44,332 nt of DNA from Nevskia soli DSM 19509 (GCF_000711955.1 NZ_JONR01000043.1:1-44332); one strand, 5' to 3'; shown: positions 7,275-16,905, counted from the first letter of the stretch. Notes: generated from the letters alone by a model not told the origin. Numbers and translations: made by a program.

Positions 7275-8068
7275 CCTCGAAAGCCGCGGCCAAGCCGCGC
7301 GAAGCGGCTGCGCCGTCCGGCAGCCAGACCCTGCTGCGCGGGCTCGACGTGCTGGAGGCCGCGGCCGGCGGCGTGATCGGCCTGGCCGATCTGGCCGAGC
7401 GGCTGGAGCTGACGCGCAGCACCGCCCACCGCCTGGCCTCGGTGCTGGTGGAGCGCCGCTACCTGGCGTTCGCCCCGCGCGAGGGCTATACCCTTGGACC
7501 CAAGCTGCTCGAGCTGGGTTTCAGCGCACGCCAGCAGATGAACATCATCCGCATCGCCGCGCCGCACCTGGAGGCCCTGTCGGTGGCAACCGAGGACACG
7601 GTGCACCTGGGTGTGCAGGAAGGCGCCCTGGCCCTGTACCTGGACAAGATTCCCGGCCGCCGCCGCGTCGAGATCGGCTCGCGCGTCGGCGAGCGCCAGC
7701 CGCTGACCACCACCGGCCTGGGCAAGGCCCTGATCCTCGACGAGAGCGAGGAGCGCTGGCACGAGCTGTTCATGGCCGACCTCGGCGCGCGCGCCACGGA
7801 GAACGCCTTCCGCATCTGGCTCAAGCGCATGCGCGCCTACGCCCGTGACGGCCATGCCTTCGACCTGGAGGAAAACGAAGACCGCATCCGCTGCGTCTCG
7901 GCACCGATCCGCGAAGCCGGCGGCCGCATCGCCGCCTCGATCAGCGTCTCCAGCGCCGCGCAATACATGAGCGACAGCCGCATGGAGCAGCTGGCGAAGG
8001 AAGTGAAGGCGACCACCGCCGCCATCAGCCGCGAACTCGGCTGGAGAGGCGATCCGCCGCGCGCTTGA
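7256..8068 (+). CDS. IclR-family transcriptional regulator
   Basis: A 270-residue regulator with an N-terminal winged helix-turn-helix at about residues 25-80 (LRGLDVLEAAAGG, ELTRSTAHRLASVLVERRYL) and the C-terminal IclR effector domain (TEDTVHLGVQEGALALYLDKIPG through CVSAPIREAGGRIAASISVSS). It is divergent from the rhmD operon and shares a promoter patch with it, so it most likely controls L-rhamnose catabolism and itself in response to a pathway sugar acid; activator or repressor cannot be told. The ATG at 7256 lacks an SD. T-rich sequence follows the stop at 8070-8077. Confidence 0.9.
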   Translation: MGLKQSTSKAAAKPREAAAPSGSQTLLRGLDVLEAAAGGVIGLADLAERLELTRSTAHRLASVLVERRYLAFAPREGYTLGPKLLELGFSARQQMNIIRIAAPHLEALSVATEDTVHLGVQEGALALYLDKIPGRRRVEIGSRVGERQPLTTTGLGKALILDESEERWHELFMADLGARATENAFRIWLKRMRAYARDGHAFDLEENEDRIRCVSAPIREAGGRIAASISVSSAAQYMSDSRMEQLAKEVKATTAAISRELGWRGDPPRA

Positions 8069-8079
8069 GTTTTTTTCCT

Positions 8080-8149
8080 GTCATCCCAGGATCGAGTCCG
8101 GGGTAGGCTCTGAGCGTAGCGAAGGATCCGGCCTCGCGCCCGGGATGAC
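8080..8149. repeat. Dispersed palindromic element (GTCATCCC...GGGATGAC)
   Basis: Outer arms GTCATCCC (8080-8087) and GGGATGAC (8142-8149) enclose the segment GAGCGTAGCGAAGGATCCGG. The inner segment recurs with small changes at 27646-27675. It occupies most of the iclR/8211 spacer and is not coding. Confidence 0.6.
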
Positions 8150-8210
8150 GGACACAGTCCCCGTCGCGGTTCAACGTTACGCGGCGGCCATATAAGGAAG
8201 GAGACACAAC

Positions 8211-8969
8211 GTGCTGCTGCAAGGAAAAACCGTACTCATCACCGGCGCCGCCCACGGTATCGGTCGCGCCACCGCTGTGGCCTGCGCACGCCACGGCGCC
8301 GACATCGGCATCAACTACCTGGCCGACGAGGGCGCGGTGTCCACCCTGGTCGGTGAAATCGAAGCCCTGGGCCGCCGCGCCGTCGCCGTACAGGGCGACG
8401 TGGCGGACCCGGCGGCGGCGCCGGCATTCATCGATGCGGCGGTGCGCGATCTCGGCGGCGTGGACGTGTTCGTCAGCAACGCCGGCATCTGCCCCTTCCA
8501 CAGCTTCCTCGACATGCCGGCGGAAACCTTCGAGCGCACCATGCGCGTCAACCTGCACGGTGCCTATTACATGGTGCAGGCGGCGGCCAAGCAGATGAAG
8601 CGGCAGGGCGGCGGCGCCATCGTCGCCATCAGCTCGATCAGCGCCCTGGTCGGCGGCGAGATGCAGACGCATTACACGCCGACCAAGGCCGGCGTACATT
8701 CCCTGATGCAGTCCTGCGCCATCGCGCTCGGCCGCCATGGCATCCGCTGCAACTCGATCATGCCGGGCACCGTCGCCACCGAGATCAACCGCGAAGACCT
8801 GGCCGATCCGGCCAAGCGTGCCTACATGCAACAGCGCATCCCCCTGGGACGGCTGGGCCAGCCCGACGATGTCGCCGGCTGCGTGGTGTTCCTGGCCTCG
8901 GACCTGGCGCGCTACGTCACCGGCGCCTCGCTGCTGGTCGACGGCGGCCTGTTCGTCAACCTGCAATAG
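8211..8969 (+). CDS. SDR oxidoreductase, probable L-rhamnose 1-dehydrogenase
   Basis: A 252-residue classical SDR with TGAAHGIG at 11-18, catalytic Ser in AISSIS (141-142) and Tyr155/Lys159 in YTPTK. Its start is GTG with a strong SD (AAGGAAGGAG, about 8 nt upstream). It resembles LRA1-type L-rhamnose/L-fucose dehydrogenases that oxidise the sugar C1 to the lactone, the missing first step for the divergent operon. It lies 142 bp after iclR behind a dispersed palindrome and may be co-transcribed with it or have its own promoter. Its last 14 bp overlap the 3' end of the convergent sensor kinase gene. A 3-oxoacyl-ACP reductase-like substrate cannot be excluded by sequence alone. Confidence 0.82.
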   Translation: MLLQGKTVLITGAAHGIGRATAVACARHGADIGINYLADEGAVSTLVGEIEALGRRAVAVQGDVADPAAAPAFIDAAVRDLGGVDVFVSNAGICPFHSFLDMPAETFERTMRVNLHGAYYMVQAAAKQMKRQGGGAIVAISSISALVGGEMQTHYTPTKAGVHSLMQSCAIALGRHGIRCNSIMPGTVATEINREDLADPAKRAYMQQRIPLGRLGQPDDVAGCVVFLASDLARYVTGASLLVDGGLFVNLQ

Positions 8970-10347
8970 GCAGGTTGTTCGCCGCCTCGGCGGCGGGTGC
9001 GCCGGAGCGCGTCAGCAGACGGGCGCGCAGGCCGGGATGGTTGTCGTCCAGTTCCAGCGAGCCGCCGTGCAGCCGGGCCACCGCATCGACGATGCTCAGG
9101 CCCAGGCCCACGCCGGGCGTGCCGCGGCTGGCGTCGCCGCGGAAAAAGCGCTGCGCCGCCTTGGGCTTGTCCGCCGCCGGTATGCCGGGGCCGTTGTCCG
9201 CCACCGCCAGTTCCACCGTGCCGTCGTCGTGGCGCCGGGTTTCCACGCGCACGGTGCCGTTGGCCGGTGCGTATTTGAGCGCGTTGTCGATGAGGTTGCC
9301 CACCGCCTGCGCCAGCAGCAGCGGATCGCCTGCGATCGGCAGCGGGCCGCGGCCGTGGAAGGACAGGGTGATGCCCTTCAGCTCCGCCGCAGGGACATAG
9401 AAGTCCACCGCCTCCTCCGCCACTTCGGCCAAATCGACCTCGACGAAGCCCGAGCGGCGCATGCCGGTGTCGATCTCGGCCAGGCGCAGCAGGGCGTTGA
9501 AGATGCCGATGACGCGGTCGACGTCGGCCACCGCCGCTTCCACTTCGTTATAGACCTCGTGCGTCGGCGGCCGCGTCACCAGCAGCTCTTCCAGGCGCGA
9601 GCGCAGCTCCGCCAGCGGCGTGCGCAGATCGTGGGCGATGGAATTGGAGACGTTGCGGATGCCGTGTACCAGCTGCTCGATCTGGTCGAGCATGCGGTTG
9701 ATGGTCTGCGAGAGGGTATCGAGCTCGTCGCCGCTGCTGCGCGTGCGCAGGCGGTGGCTCAACTCGCCCTGCATGATCGCCGAGACGGTCTGGCGGATGC
9801 CCTGGATGCGCGCCAGCAGTTCGCGCCGGATCAGCACGGCGCCGATCGTCCCCATCACCGACAGGATCGCCACACCCGCGCCCAGGCCGAACCAGAAGCG
9901 CGTCTCCACCGGCGCATAGCGCGCCAGGTCGCGCGCCACCAGCAGGTCGTAGCCGCCGGGCAGCTTGGCCCGTACCACCACCGCCCGCGAGGGATGGCCG
10001 TCCATTTCGACGGTGATGGTATAGGTGCCGGACTGGTCGGGAATGCCGCGCGGCCAGGCGCTGAGGTTGCCGGCCAGCACATGACCCTGCGGATCGGTGA
10101 ACAGCAGCACGCGCTCGCCGGCGATCTGCAGGCTGACGCGCTCGCTGATGAAATGGGTCAGCCCCGCCACGCCCTCGCGGCGGAACACCTCGGCCTGGCG
10201 CTGTGCATCCTCCTGCAGGATCTCGGTGCGCCCCTCCTCGATCGTCACCTGCCAGGCGTACCAGACCGGGGCGGCGAAGGCGATCAGGGCGACGATGCCG
10301 AACAGCACGTAGCCGACCGCCAGGTTCACCGCCGAGGAGCGGATCAT
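8956..10347 (-). CDS. Sensor histidine kinase (HAMP-HisKA-HATPase)
   Basis: A 463-residue two-component sensor. One membrane helix is at about 8-31, a periplasmic sensor region follows to about 150, a second helix at 152-173, HAMP at about 175-228, and HisKA with phospho-acceptor His239 in SNSIAHDLRTP. The ATPase domain has N-box NLIDNALKYAP, G1 DNGPGIP and G2 GVGLGLSIV. It is encoded 13 bp after the OmpR-type regulator and is the last gene of the efflux operon, so it probably senses a stress or toxic compound handled by the pump. Its 3' end overlaps the convergent SDR gene. Confidence 0.92.
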   Translation of the reverse strand: MIRSSAVNLAVGYVLFGIVALIAFAAPVWYAWQVTIEEGRTEILQEDAQRQAEVFRREGVAGLTHFISERVSLQIAGERVLLFTDPQGHVLAGNLSAWPRGIPDQSGTYTITVEMDGHPSRAVVVRAKLPGGYDLLVARDLARYAPVETRFWFGLGAGVAILSVMGTIGAVLIRRELLARIQGIRQTVSAIMQGELSHRLRTRSSGDELDTLSQTINRMLDQIEQLVHGIRNVSNSIAHDLRTPLAELRSRLEELLVTRPPTHEVYNEVEAAVADVDRVIGIFNALLRLAEIDTGMRRSGFVEVDLAEVAEEAVDFYVPAAELKGITLSFHGRGPLPIAGDPLLLAQAVGNLIDNALKYAPANGTVRVETRRHDDGTVELAVADNGPGIPAADKPKAAQRFFRGDASRGTPGVGLGLSIVDAVARLHGGSLELDDNHPGLRARLLTRSGAPAAEAANNLPIAG

Positions 10348-10360
10348 GGGCAGGAGTCTT

Positions 10361-11041
10361 TTACTCGTCCGCGGTCAGCATATAGCCGGCATTGCGCACC
10401 GTCTTCAGCAACGGCCGCTCCAGCTCGAACTCGATCTTCTGCCGCAGCTTGCTGATGTGCACATCCACCACATTGGTCTGGGGGTCGAAATTGAACTCCC
10501 ACACATTCTCCAGCAGCATGGTCCGCGTGACCACCTGGTCGGCGTGCCGCATCAGGTATTCCAGCAGCTTGAACTCTCGCGGCTGCAGGGTGATGGCGCG
10601 GCTGCCGCGGCTCACCTTGCGCGACAGCAGGTCCATGCGCAGGTCGCCGACTTCCAGGTGAGTCTCGCGGCCGCCGCTCCAGCTGCGGCGGCTCAACGCG
10701 TCGAGCCGCGCCAGCAGCTCGCCGAAGGAAAAGGGCTTGGTCAGGTAGTCGTCGCCGCCGCTGTGCAGGCCGCGGATGCGCTCGTTGACGTCCGACAGCG
10801 CGCTGAGAATCAGGATCGGCACGCGGTTGCCGGACTTGCGCAGCGATTCGATGATCGACAGGCCGTCGATCTGCCCCGGCAGCATGCGATCCATCACGAT
10901 CACGTCGTAAGGCCCGCTGGCGGCGAGAAACAGCCCGTCGCGGCCGTTGCCGGCGTGATCCACGGTATGGCCCGCCTCGCGCAGTCCGCGCGTGACGAAA
11001 CGCGTGACCCGTTCGTTGTCCTCGACCAGCAGAACCTTCAT
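10361..11041 (-). CDS. OmpR-family response regulator
   Basis: A 226-residue regulator with an N-terminal receiver (phospho-acceptor Asp51 in VIVMDRMLP, Lys in LTKPFSF near 105) and a C-terminal winged helix DNA-binding domain (LQPREFKLLEYLMRHADQVVTRTMLLENVW, VDVHISKLRQKIE, GYMLTADE). It resembles the CusR/CzcR/QseB branch. It pairs with the kinase 13 bp downstream and follows the RND gene by 49 bp, so it probably regulates the operon in which it lies. Confidence 0.93.
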   Translation of the reverse strand: MKVLLVEDNERVTRFVTRGLREAGHTVDHAGNGRDGLFLAASGPYDVIVMDRMLPGQIDGLSIIESLRKSGNRVPILILSALSDVNERIRGLHSGGDDYLTKPFSFGELLARLDALSRRSWSGGRETHLEVGDLRMDLLSRKVSRGSRAITLQPREFKLLEYLMRHADQVVTRTMLLENVWEFNFDPQTNVVDVHISKLRQKIEFELERPLLKTVRNAGYMLTADE

Positions 11042-11090
11042 GGCGATACCCGTATCGACGGCCCAGGGACCGCCGCTCCATTATCCACGT

Positions 11091-14000
11091 TTACGCGGCG
11101 CTTCCGTGCGCCGCGTCGCCCGCCGCCGCCGCGCCGCGCGAACGGCCCAGGCGGTTGTTGAGACGATCCAGGTAGAGATAGACCACCGGAGTGGTGAACA
11201 GCGTCAGCAACTGGCTCAGGATCAGGCCGCCGACCATGGTGTAGCCCAGCGGCTGGCGCAGCTCCGAGCCGGTGCCGTGGCCCAGCATCAGCGGCAGCGC
11301 GCCGAGCAGGGCGGCCATGGTGGTCATCATGATCGGGCGGAAGCGCAGCAGGCAGGCCTGGCGGATCGACTGCTCCGGCGTCATGTGGTGCTCGCGCTCC
11401 GCCTGGATGGCGAAATCCACCATCATGATGCCGTTCTTCTTGACGATGCCGATCAGCAGGATGATGCCGATCAGCGCGATCACCGACAGGTCGAAGTGGA
11501 ATGCCATCAGCATCAGCAGGGCGCCCACGCCGGCCGAAGGCAGGGTGGAGAGAATGGTCAGCGGATGGATGTAGCTCTCGTAGAGCATGCCCAGGATGAT
11601 GTACACGACCACCAGCGCCGCCAGGATCAGGTAGGGCTCGCTCTTCAGCGAGGCCTGGAAGGCCTGGGCCGTGCCCTGGTAGGTGCCGGTCAGCGAGGCC
11701 GGCAGGTGGATCGCCGCCGCGGCCTGGTTGATCGCGTCCACCGCCTGCCCCAGGGCCACGCCCTGCGCCAGGTTGAAGGACAGCGTCACCGCCGGGAACT
11801 GGCCCTGGTGACTGATGGACAGGTAGGTGACGTGCTGCGTGTCGAAACGGGCGAAGGTCGACAGCGGCACCTGCTGCCCGGTCACCGGCGACTTGATGTA
11901 CAGCTTGTTCAGCGTGTTGGGGTCGGCCTGCATCGCCGGTGGTACTTCCAGGATCACGTGATAGCTGTTGAGCTGGGTGAAATACTGCGTCACCTGGCGC
12001 TGGCCGAAGGCGTCGTACAGCGTGTTGTCGATCAGCGAGGGCTGGATGCCGAAGCGGCCGGCCTGGTCGCGGTCGATCACCAGCGACAGCTTGGTGCCGT
12101 GGTTCTGCTGGTCGGAGGCGACGTCGCGCAGCTCCGGCAGCTTCTGCAGCGCCGCCAGCAGCCGCGGCGACCAGTCGTTCAACTCGTTGAGGTCGGCGTC
12201 CTGCAGGGTGTACTGGTACTGGGTGCGCGCCAGCCTGCCGCCGACGTTGACGTCCTGCGCCGCCTGCAAATAAAGCGTGGCTCCCTTCACCTTGGCCAGC
12301 TGCGGCCGCAGGCGGCTGATGATCTGGTCGGCGCTGGCCGAACGTTTGCCGCGCGGCTTCAGGCCGATGACGGCGTAGCCGTTGTTGAGCGGCCGCGAGC
12401 CGCCGACCGAGGCGCCCCAGCTGGCCACGTCCGGGTCCTTCGAGAGTACGTCGGTGAGCTGGTGCTGCAGCTTCACCATCTCAGCGAAGGACACGTCCTG
12501 CGCCGCGTCCGACAGGCCGGAGATGATGCCGGTGTCCTGCTGCGGGAAGAAGCCCTTGGGCTCGGCCATGTACAGCAGCACCGTGGCCACCACCGTCAGC
12601 ACGAACACCAGCAGGGTCAGCGGCTGGTGCCGCAGCACGGTGTCCAGGCCGCGCGTGTACCAGGCCAGCAGCTTGTCGAAGGCGCGCTCGATCGCCAGGT
12701 AGGCGCGGCCGTGCTGCGCGTGCTTTTCATCGCGCAGGAACAGGGCGCACATCATCGGCGACAGGGTCAGCGAAACGAAGGCCGAAACCGCGATGGTCAT
12801 GGTCACGGTGACGGCGAATTCGCGGAACAGGCGGCCGACGATGCCGCCCATCAGCAGCAGCGGGATGAACACCGCCACCAGCGACAGGCTGATCGAGATG
12901 ATGGTGAAGCTGATCTCGCCGGAGCCCTTGATCGCCGCCTCGCGCGGCGACATGCCGTCCTCGATGTGGCGGTAGATGTTCTCCAGCATGACGATGGCGT
13001 CATCGACCACGAAGCCCACCGCGATGGTCAGGCCCATCAGCGACAGGTTGTCCAGGCTATAGCCCACCACGTACATCAGGGCGGCGGTGCCGAGCAGGGC
13101 CAGCGGCACGGTCACGCCGGGGATCACCGTCGCCCAGAAGTTGCGCAGGAACAGGAAGATCACCATCACCACCAGCGCGATGGTCAGCACCAGGGTGAAC
13201 TCCACATCCTCCACCGAGGCCTTGATGGTGGTGGTGCGGTCGATGACCTTGTCCACCTTGATCGAGGGCGGCACCGCGGTCAATACCTTGGGCAGCAGGG
13301 CGTTGATGCTGTTGACGGTGTCGATGATGTTGGCGCCGGGCTGCTTGAAGATCTGCAGCAGGATGCCGTTCTTGCCGTTCTGCCAGGCGGAGAGCTGGAT
13401 GTTTTCAGGCGCGTCCAGCGCCACGCCGATGTCGCGGATGCGCACCGGCGCGCCGTTGCGATAGGCGACGATGACGTCGTTCCACGGCGCGGCCTTGAGC
13501 AGCTGGTCGTTGTCGTAGATGGCGAAGCTGTGCTTGACGCCGTTGATCGAACCCTGCGGCGCATCCACCGAGGCGGTGGTGATGACGCTGGCCACGTCCT
13601 CCAGCTGGATGCCGAGCGCGGCGATCTTGCCCGGATCCACCTGGATACGCACCGCCGGTTTCTGCTGGCCGCCGAGGGACACCTGCGCCACGCCCGGCAG
13701 CTGCGACACGTGCTGCGCGATCACCGTTTCGGCGTAGTCGTCCACCTGGGTCAGCGGCAGCACGTCGGAGTGCACCGACAGGATCAGGATCGCCGAATCG
13801 GCGGGATTGACCTTGCGGTAGTTGGGCGGCGAGGGCAGGTTCTTCGGCAGCTGCCCGCCCGCGGCGACGATGGCCGACTGTACGTCCTGGGCCGCGGCGT
13901 CGATGTTGCGGTTGAGGTCGAACTGGATGGTCAGCTGGGTGTTGCCGAGCACGCTGGTCGAGGTCATCTGCGACACGCCGGGAATCGCCGAGAACTGCGT

Positions 14001-14204
14001 TTCCAGCGGCGTCGCCACCGACGAGGCCATGGTTTCGGGGCTGGCGCCGGGCAGCGAGGCCGAGACCTGGATGGTGGGGAAATCCACCTGCGGCAGCGGT
14101 GCCACCGGCAGCATCGGGAAGGTGACGATGCCGATCAGCAGGATTCCCGCCATCAGCAGCGAGGTGGCGATCGGTCGCTGGATGAAGGGGGCGGAAATGT
14201 TCAT
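11091..14204 (-). CDS. RND-family efflux pump inner-membrane subunit (MdtB/MdtC-like)
   Basis: A 1037-residue hydrophobe/amphiphile efflux transporter. The N-terminus MNISAPFIQRPIATSLLMAG, first periplasmic porter segment, and TM4 proton-relay Asp pair in VGFVVDDAIVMLENIYRH are present, as is the second repeat with LYESYIHPLTILSTLPSAGVGALL. It exports drugs or other amphiphiles using the proton gradient, working as a trimer with the adaptor and outer-membrane channel encoded upstream. The MdtABC system normally has two different RND subunits; only one is encoded here. Its ATG overlaps the adaptor stop by 4 bp. Confidence 0.93.
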   Translation of the reverse strand: MNISAPFIQRPIATSLLMAGILLIGIVTFPMLPVAPLPQVDFPTIQVSASLPGASPETMASSVATPLETQFSAIPGVSQMTSTSVLGNTQLTIQFDLNRNIDAAAQDVQSAIVAAGGQLPKNLPSPPNYRKVNPADSAILILSVHSDVLPLTQVDDYAETVIAQHVSQLPGVAQVSLGGQQKPAVRIQVDPGKIAALGIQLEDVASVITTASVDAPQGSINGVKHSFAIYDNDQLLKAAPWNDVIVAYRNGAPVRIRDIGVALDAPENIQLSAWQNGKNGILLQIFKQPGANIIDTVNSINALLPKVLTAVPPSIKVDKVIDRTTTIKASVEDVEFTLVLTIALVVMVIFLFLRNFWATVIPGVTVPLALLGTAALMYVVGYSLDNLSLMGLTIAVGFVVDDAIVMLENIYRHIEDGMSPREAAIKGSGEISFTIISISLSLVAVFIPLLLMGGIVGRLFREFAVTVTMTIAVSAFVSLTLSPMMCALFLRDEKHAQHGRAYLAIERAFDKLLAWYTRGLDTVLRHQPLTLLVFVLTVVATVLLYMAEPKGFFPQQDTGIISGLSDAAQDVSFAEMVKLQHQLTDVLSKDPDVASWGASVGGSRPLNNGYAVIGLKPRGKRSASADQIISRLRPQLAKVKGATLYLQAAQDVNVGGRLARTQYQYTLQDADLNELNDWSPRLLAALQKLPELRDVASDQQNHGTKLSLVIDRDQAGRFGIQPSLIDNTLYDAFGQRQVTQYFTQLNSYHVILEVPPAMQADPNTLNKLYIKSPVTGQQVPLSTFARFDTQHVTYLSISHQGQFPAVTLSFNLAQGVALGQAVDAINQAAAAIHLPASLTGTYQGTAQAFQASLKSEPYLILAALVVVYIILGMLYESYIHPLTILSTLPSAGVGALLMLMAFHFDLSVIALIGIILLIGIVKKNGIMMVDFAIQAEREHHMTPEQSIRQACLLRFRPIMMTTMAALLGALPLMLGHGTGSELRQPLGYTMVGGLILSQLLTLFTTPVVYLYLDRLNNRLGRSRGAAAAGDAAHGSAA

Positions 14205-15448
14205 GGCTTGGCGTTGGCCGCCGCCGGCTCCGTCGCCGGGGTGGCGTCGGAAGCCGGGGCCGCGCCGGCCGCCGCCGTCTTGGTGGCGTTATCGGAGCCG
14301 GTGCGCACCTTGGCGTCGGGTTGCAGACGGTACTGGTTGCTGACCACCACCTGCTCGCCTTCCTTGAGGCCGTCGTTCACCAGCACCGTATCGGTATTCT
14401 CGTCGGTGATCTTCAGCGGCCGCACTTCCACCGTGGAGTCGGCGCGCAGTACGTAGGTGAAGATGCCGTTGGGTCCGCGCTGCACCGCGGTGGAGGGGAT
14501 GCTGAGCGCCTCATGCCGGGTTTGCAGCAGGGCCCTGGCGTTGATGAACTCGCCCGGCCACAGGGTGTTGTGCGTATTGGGGAAGACCGCCTTGACCCGT
14601 ACCGTACCGGTGGTCGGATCGATCTGGTTGTCGATCAGCGTCACGGTGCCGTGATCCAGCTCGGTCTTGCCGTCGCGCGACAGCGCCGCCACGGTCACGC
14701 CGCCTTTCTCCAGGGCGGCGGACATCGCCGGCAATGAATCTTCCGGCAGGGTGAAGATCGCCGAGATCGGCTGCAGCTGCGTCACCACCACGATGCCGGT
14801 GGTGTCGGACGCGTGCACGTTGTTGCCCGGATCGACCAGGCGGATGCCGGTGCGGCCCTGGATCGGCGAGGTGATGGTGGTGTAGTCGAGCTGGGTGCGG
14901 GCGTTGTCCACCGCGGCCTGGTCGCTCTTGATCTGCGCCGCGGTCTGCATCACCAGGGCGCGCTGCGTGTCCACCGTCTGCTTGCTGGTCAGGTCCTGCG
15001 GCGCCAGCATCTCGTAGCGCTCGAGGTCGCGCTTGGCGTTCTCCAGCAGGGCCTGATCCTTGTCCCGCGTGCCGATCGCCTGCTCCAGCGCGGCCTGGTA
15101 GGGGCGCGGGTCGATCTGCGCCAGCAGGTCGCCCTTCTGCACCGTCTGTCCCTCGGTGAAGCCCACCTTCATCAGCTGCCCGTCGACGCGCGGCGTGATG
15201 GTCACGGTGTAGAAGGCCTGCACCGAGCCCAGGCCTTCCGCGTACTGCGGCATGTCGACGCGCTTAGCCGGGACCACATCGACGGCGATACCCTGCGAGG
15301 CTTTCGGCTTCGCCGCGGCCCCGGCCTTTTCGTCCGCGCGCAGGTGCCACCAGTACAGCAGGCCGAGCACCACTGCGACCGCGATCATCACGCTACGGGT
15401 GCGGCCCGGCTTGAGGGTCCGCATCGAGATTCCGCTGTCAGCGGCCAT
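14201..15448 (-). CDS. RND periplasmic adaptor subunit (MdtA/AcrA-like)
   Basis: A 415-residue membrane fusion protein. A single N-terminal membrane anchor lies at about 18-35 (SVMIAVAVVLGLLYWWH). It is followed by the lipoyl/barrel-sandwich half motifs (ITPRVDGQLMKVGFTEGQTVQKGDLLAQIDPRPYQAAL is the first half), an alpha-helical hairpin, and the second lipoyl half SPIQGRTGIRLVDPGN. The C-terminal tail is Ala/Pro-rich. No lipobox is visible, so it is probably anchored by its helix. Start ATG 15448 has AGGAG about 10 nt upstream. The gene overlaps the RND gene by 4 bp and follows the channel gene by 35 bp. Confidence 0.93.
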   Translation of the reverse strand: MAADSGISMRTLKPGRTRSVMIAVAVVLGLLYWWHLRADEKAGAAAKPKASQGIAVDVVPAKRVDMPQYAEGLGSVQAFYTVTITPRVDGQLMKVGFTEGQTVQKGDLLAQIDPRPYQAALEQAIGTRDKDQALLENAKRDLERYEMLAPQDLTSKQTVDTQRALVMQTAAQIKSDQAAVDNARTQLDYTTITSPIQGRTGIRLVDPGNNVHASDTTGIVVVTQLQPISAIFTLPEDSLPAMSAALEKGGVTVAALSRDGKTELDHGTVTLIDNQIDPTTGTVRVKAVFPNTHNTLWPGEFINARALLQTRHEALSIPSTAVQRGPNGIFTYVLRADSTVEVRPLKITDENTDTVLVNDGLKEGEQVVVSNQYRLQPDAKVRTGSDNATKTAAAGAAPASDATPATEPAAANAKP

Positions 15449-15483
15449 GCTTGTTTGCTCCTGCAGCCTTGTTGCTTAGTTGC

Positions 15484-16905
15484 TTAAGCTTGTTGCCAAC
15501 CGCCGCCCAGGGCGCTGAACAGATTCACCAGGGCTTGCAGGTGGGAGAATTTGACTTGGGCCAGCGCATCCTGCGCAGTGAACAGGGCGCTTTCGGTATT
15601 GAGTAGGGTCAGCACGTTGATGGTGCCGGCGTGCATCTGCGCCTGGGCGATCTCATAGGCGCGCTGCGCCGTGTTCACCGCCTCCTGCTGCCGCTGTTCC
15701 TGCTCCGCCGTCTGTTGCACCGCGACCAGGGCGTCCTCGACATTGCCGAAGGCCGAGATCACCGCCTTGTGGTAATCCGCCGCCAGCTCGGCGTAGCGTC
15801 CCTTGGCCAGTTCCGACTGCCCTTGCAGCAGGCCGCCCTCGAAGATCGGCTGGGTGATGCCCGCCGCCACCGAGAAGATGGCGTTGGAGGGATTGAGCAG
15901 TCCGGCCAGCTGGTCGCTGGCATAGCCGCCGCTGGCGGTGAGGACGATGCTGGGGAAGAAGGCGGCGCGCGCCGCGGCCATGTCGGCATTGGCGGAGATC
16001 AGCTGCGCCTCGGCCTCGGCCACATCCGGGCGGCGCGCCAGCAGTTCGGACGGCAAGCCCGGCGCCACCTGCGGCTGCGCCACACCGTCCAGGGTGCCGC
16101 TGTTCACTTCCACCGATTCCGGCGTGGCGCCGACCAGGATCGCCAGCGCGTCCACGCTCTGCCGCAGCTGCTGCTTCAGCGGCGGGATTGCGGCGTAGAG
16201 CGTGGCCACGGTGGTGGCCTGCTGCGCCACGTCGAGGGCGTTGGCGGTGCCGGCCTGCTGCTGCAGCTTGAGGCCGTTGAGAATGGTCTGCGCGGCATCG
16301 AGGTTCTTCTGCGCCACGTCGAGGCGGTCGCGCAGCGACAGCGTCTGGAAATAGGTGCCGGCGACGCTGCTCATCACCGTCAGTTCGACAGTGGCGCGGT
16401 CGTAGCGGCTGGCGTTGGCGGCGGCCACGGCGGCATCGCGCGTCGCCCGGTTCTTGCCCCAGAAGTCGAGCGCGTAGCTGGCGCTGAGCAGAGGGCTGAA
16501 CGTGGCGCCGGTGTGCGAGCCGCTGGAGCCCTGGGTGCGCGTCTGGCTGGCGTCGAAGCTGGCGTCCAGCGTGGGCAGCAGCGCCGCCCCGGCGATGCGC
16601 GCCTGCGCGTCGGCCTGGCGCACGCGGGCAATGGCGGCGGCGATGTCGTCGTTGGCCTGGCGCGACTGGGCCATGAAGGCGTCGAGCTGCGGCGAGCCGA
16701 ACCCCTTCCACCAGTCCGCCGAAGGCCAGGCCGCGGCGGCCTGGGCATCGGCCCCGGTCCAGGCGGCGGGCGGCGGCACGTCCGGCCGCTGGTAGCCGGG
16801 CCCGAGGTTGCAGGCGGAGAGGCCGGCCACGCAGCAGGCGGCCAGCCAGCGGTGGCGGCCAGGGGAGGGCGTGTTCGTAGGAGAACCTGTCGTTCGAGCG
16901 GTCAT
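15484..16905 (-). CDS. NodT/OprM-type outer-membrane efflux lipoprotein
   Basis: A 473-residue TolC-superfamily channel. The lipobox is VAGLSAC, followed by NLGPGYQRPDVPPP, the standard start of mature OprM-like lipoproteins; two outer membrane efflux repeats follow, with LPSELLARRPDVAEAEAQL and GGYASDQLAGLL. The chosen start is MTARTTG at ATG 16905, which leaves a somewhat long n-region; a start at 16965 is also open and neither has a clear SD. It is the first gene of the operon channel-adaptor-pump-regulator-kinase, an uncommon order that puts the regulatory genes last. Confidence 0.9.
   Translation of the reverse strand: MTARTTGSPTNTPSPGRHRWLAACCVAGLSACNLGPGYQRPDVPPPAAWTGADAQAAAAWPSADWWKGFGSPQLDAFMAQSRQANDDIAAAIARVRQADAQARIAGAALLPTLDASFDASQTRTQGSSGSHTGATFSPLLSASYALDFWGKNRATRDAAVAAANASRYDRATVELTVMSSVAGTYFQTLSLRDRLDVAQKNLDAAQTILNGLKLQQQAGTANALDVAQQATTVATLYAAIPPLKQQLRQSVDALAILVGATPESVEVNSGTLDGVAQPQVAPGLPSELLARRPDVAEAEAQLISANADMAAARAAFFPSIVLTASGGYASDQLAGLLNPSNAIFSVAAGITQPIFEGGLLQGQSELAKGRYAELAADYHKAVISAFGNVEDALVAVQQTAEQEQRQQEAVNTAQRAYEIAQAQMHAGTINVLTLLNTESALFTAQDALAQVKFSHLQALVNLFSALGGGWQQA

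Noticed and set aside
10992..14456. 1154-codon plus-strand open frame opposite the RND pump gene
   Set aside because: His/Gln/Arg-rich antisense shadow of a high-GC gene with all RND motifs on the minus strand.
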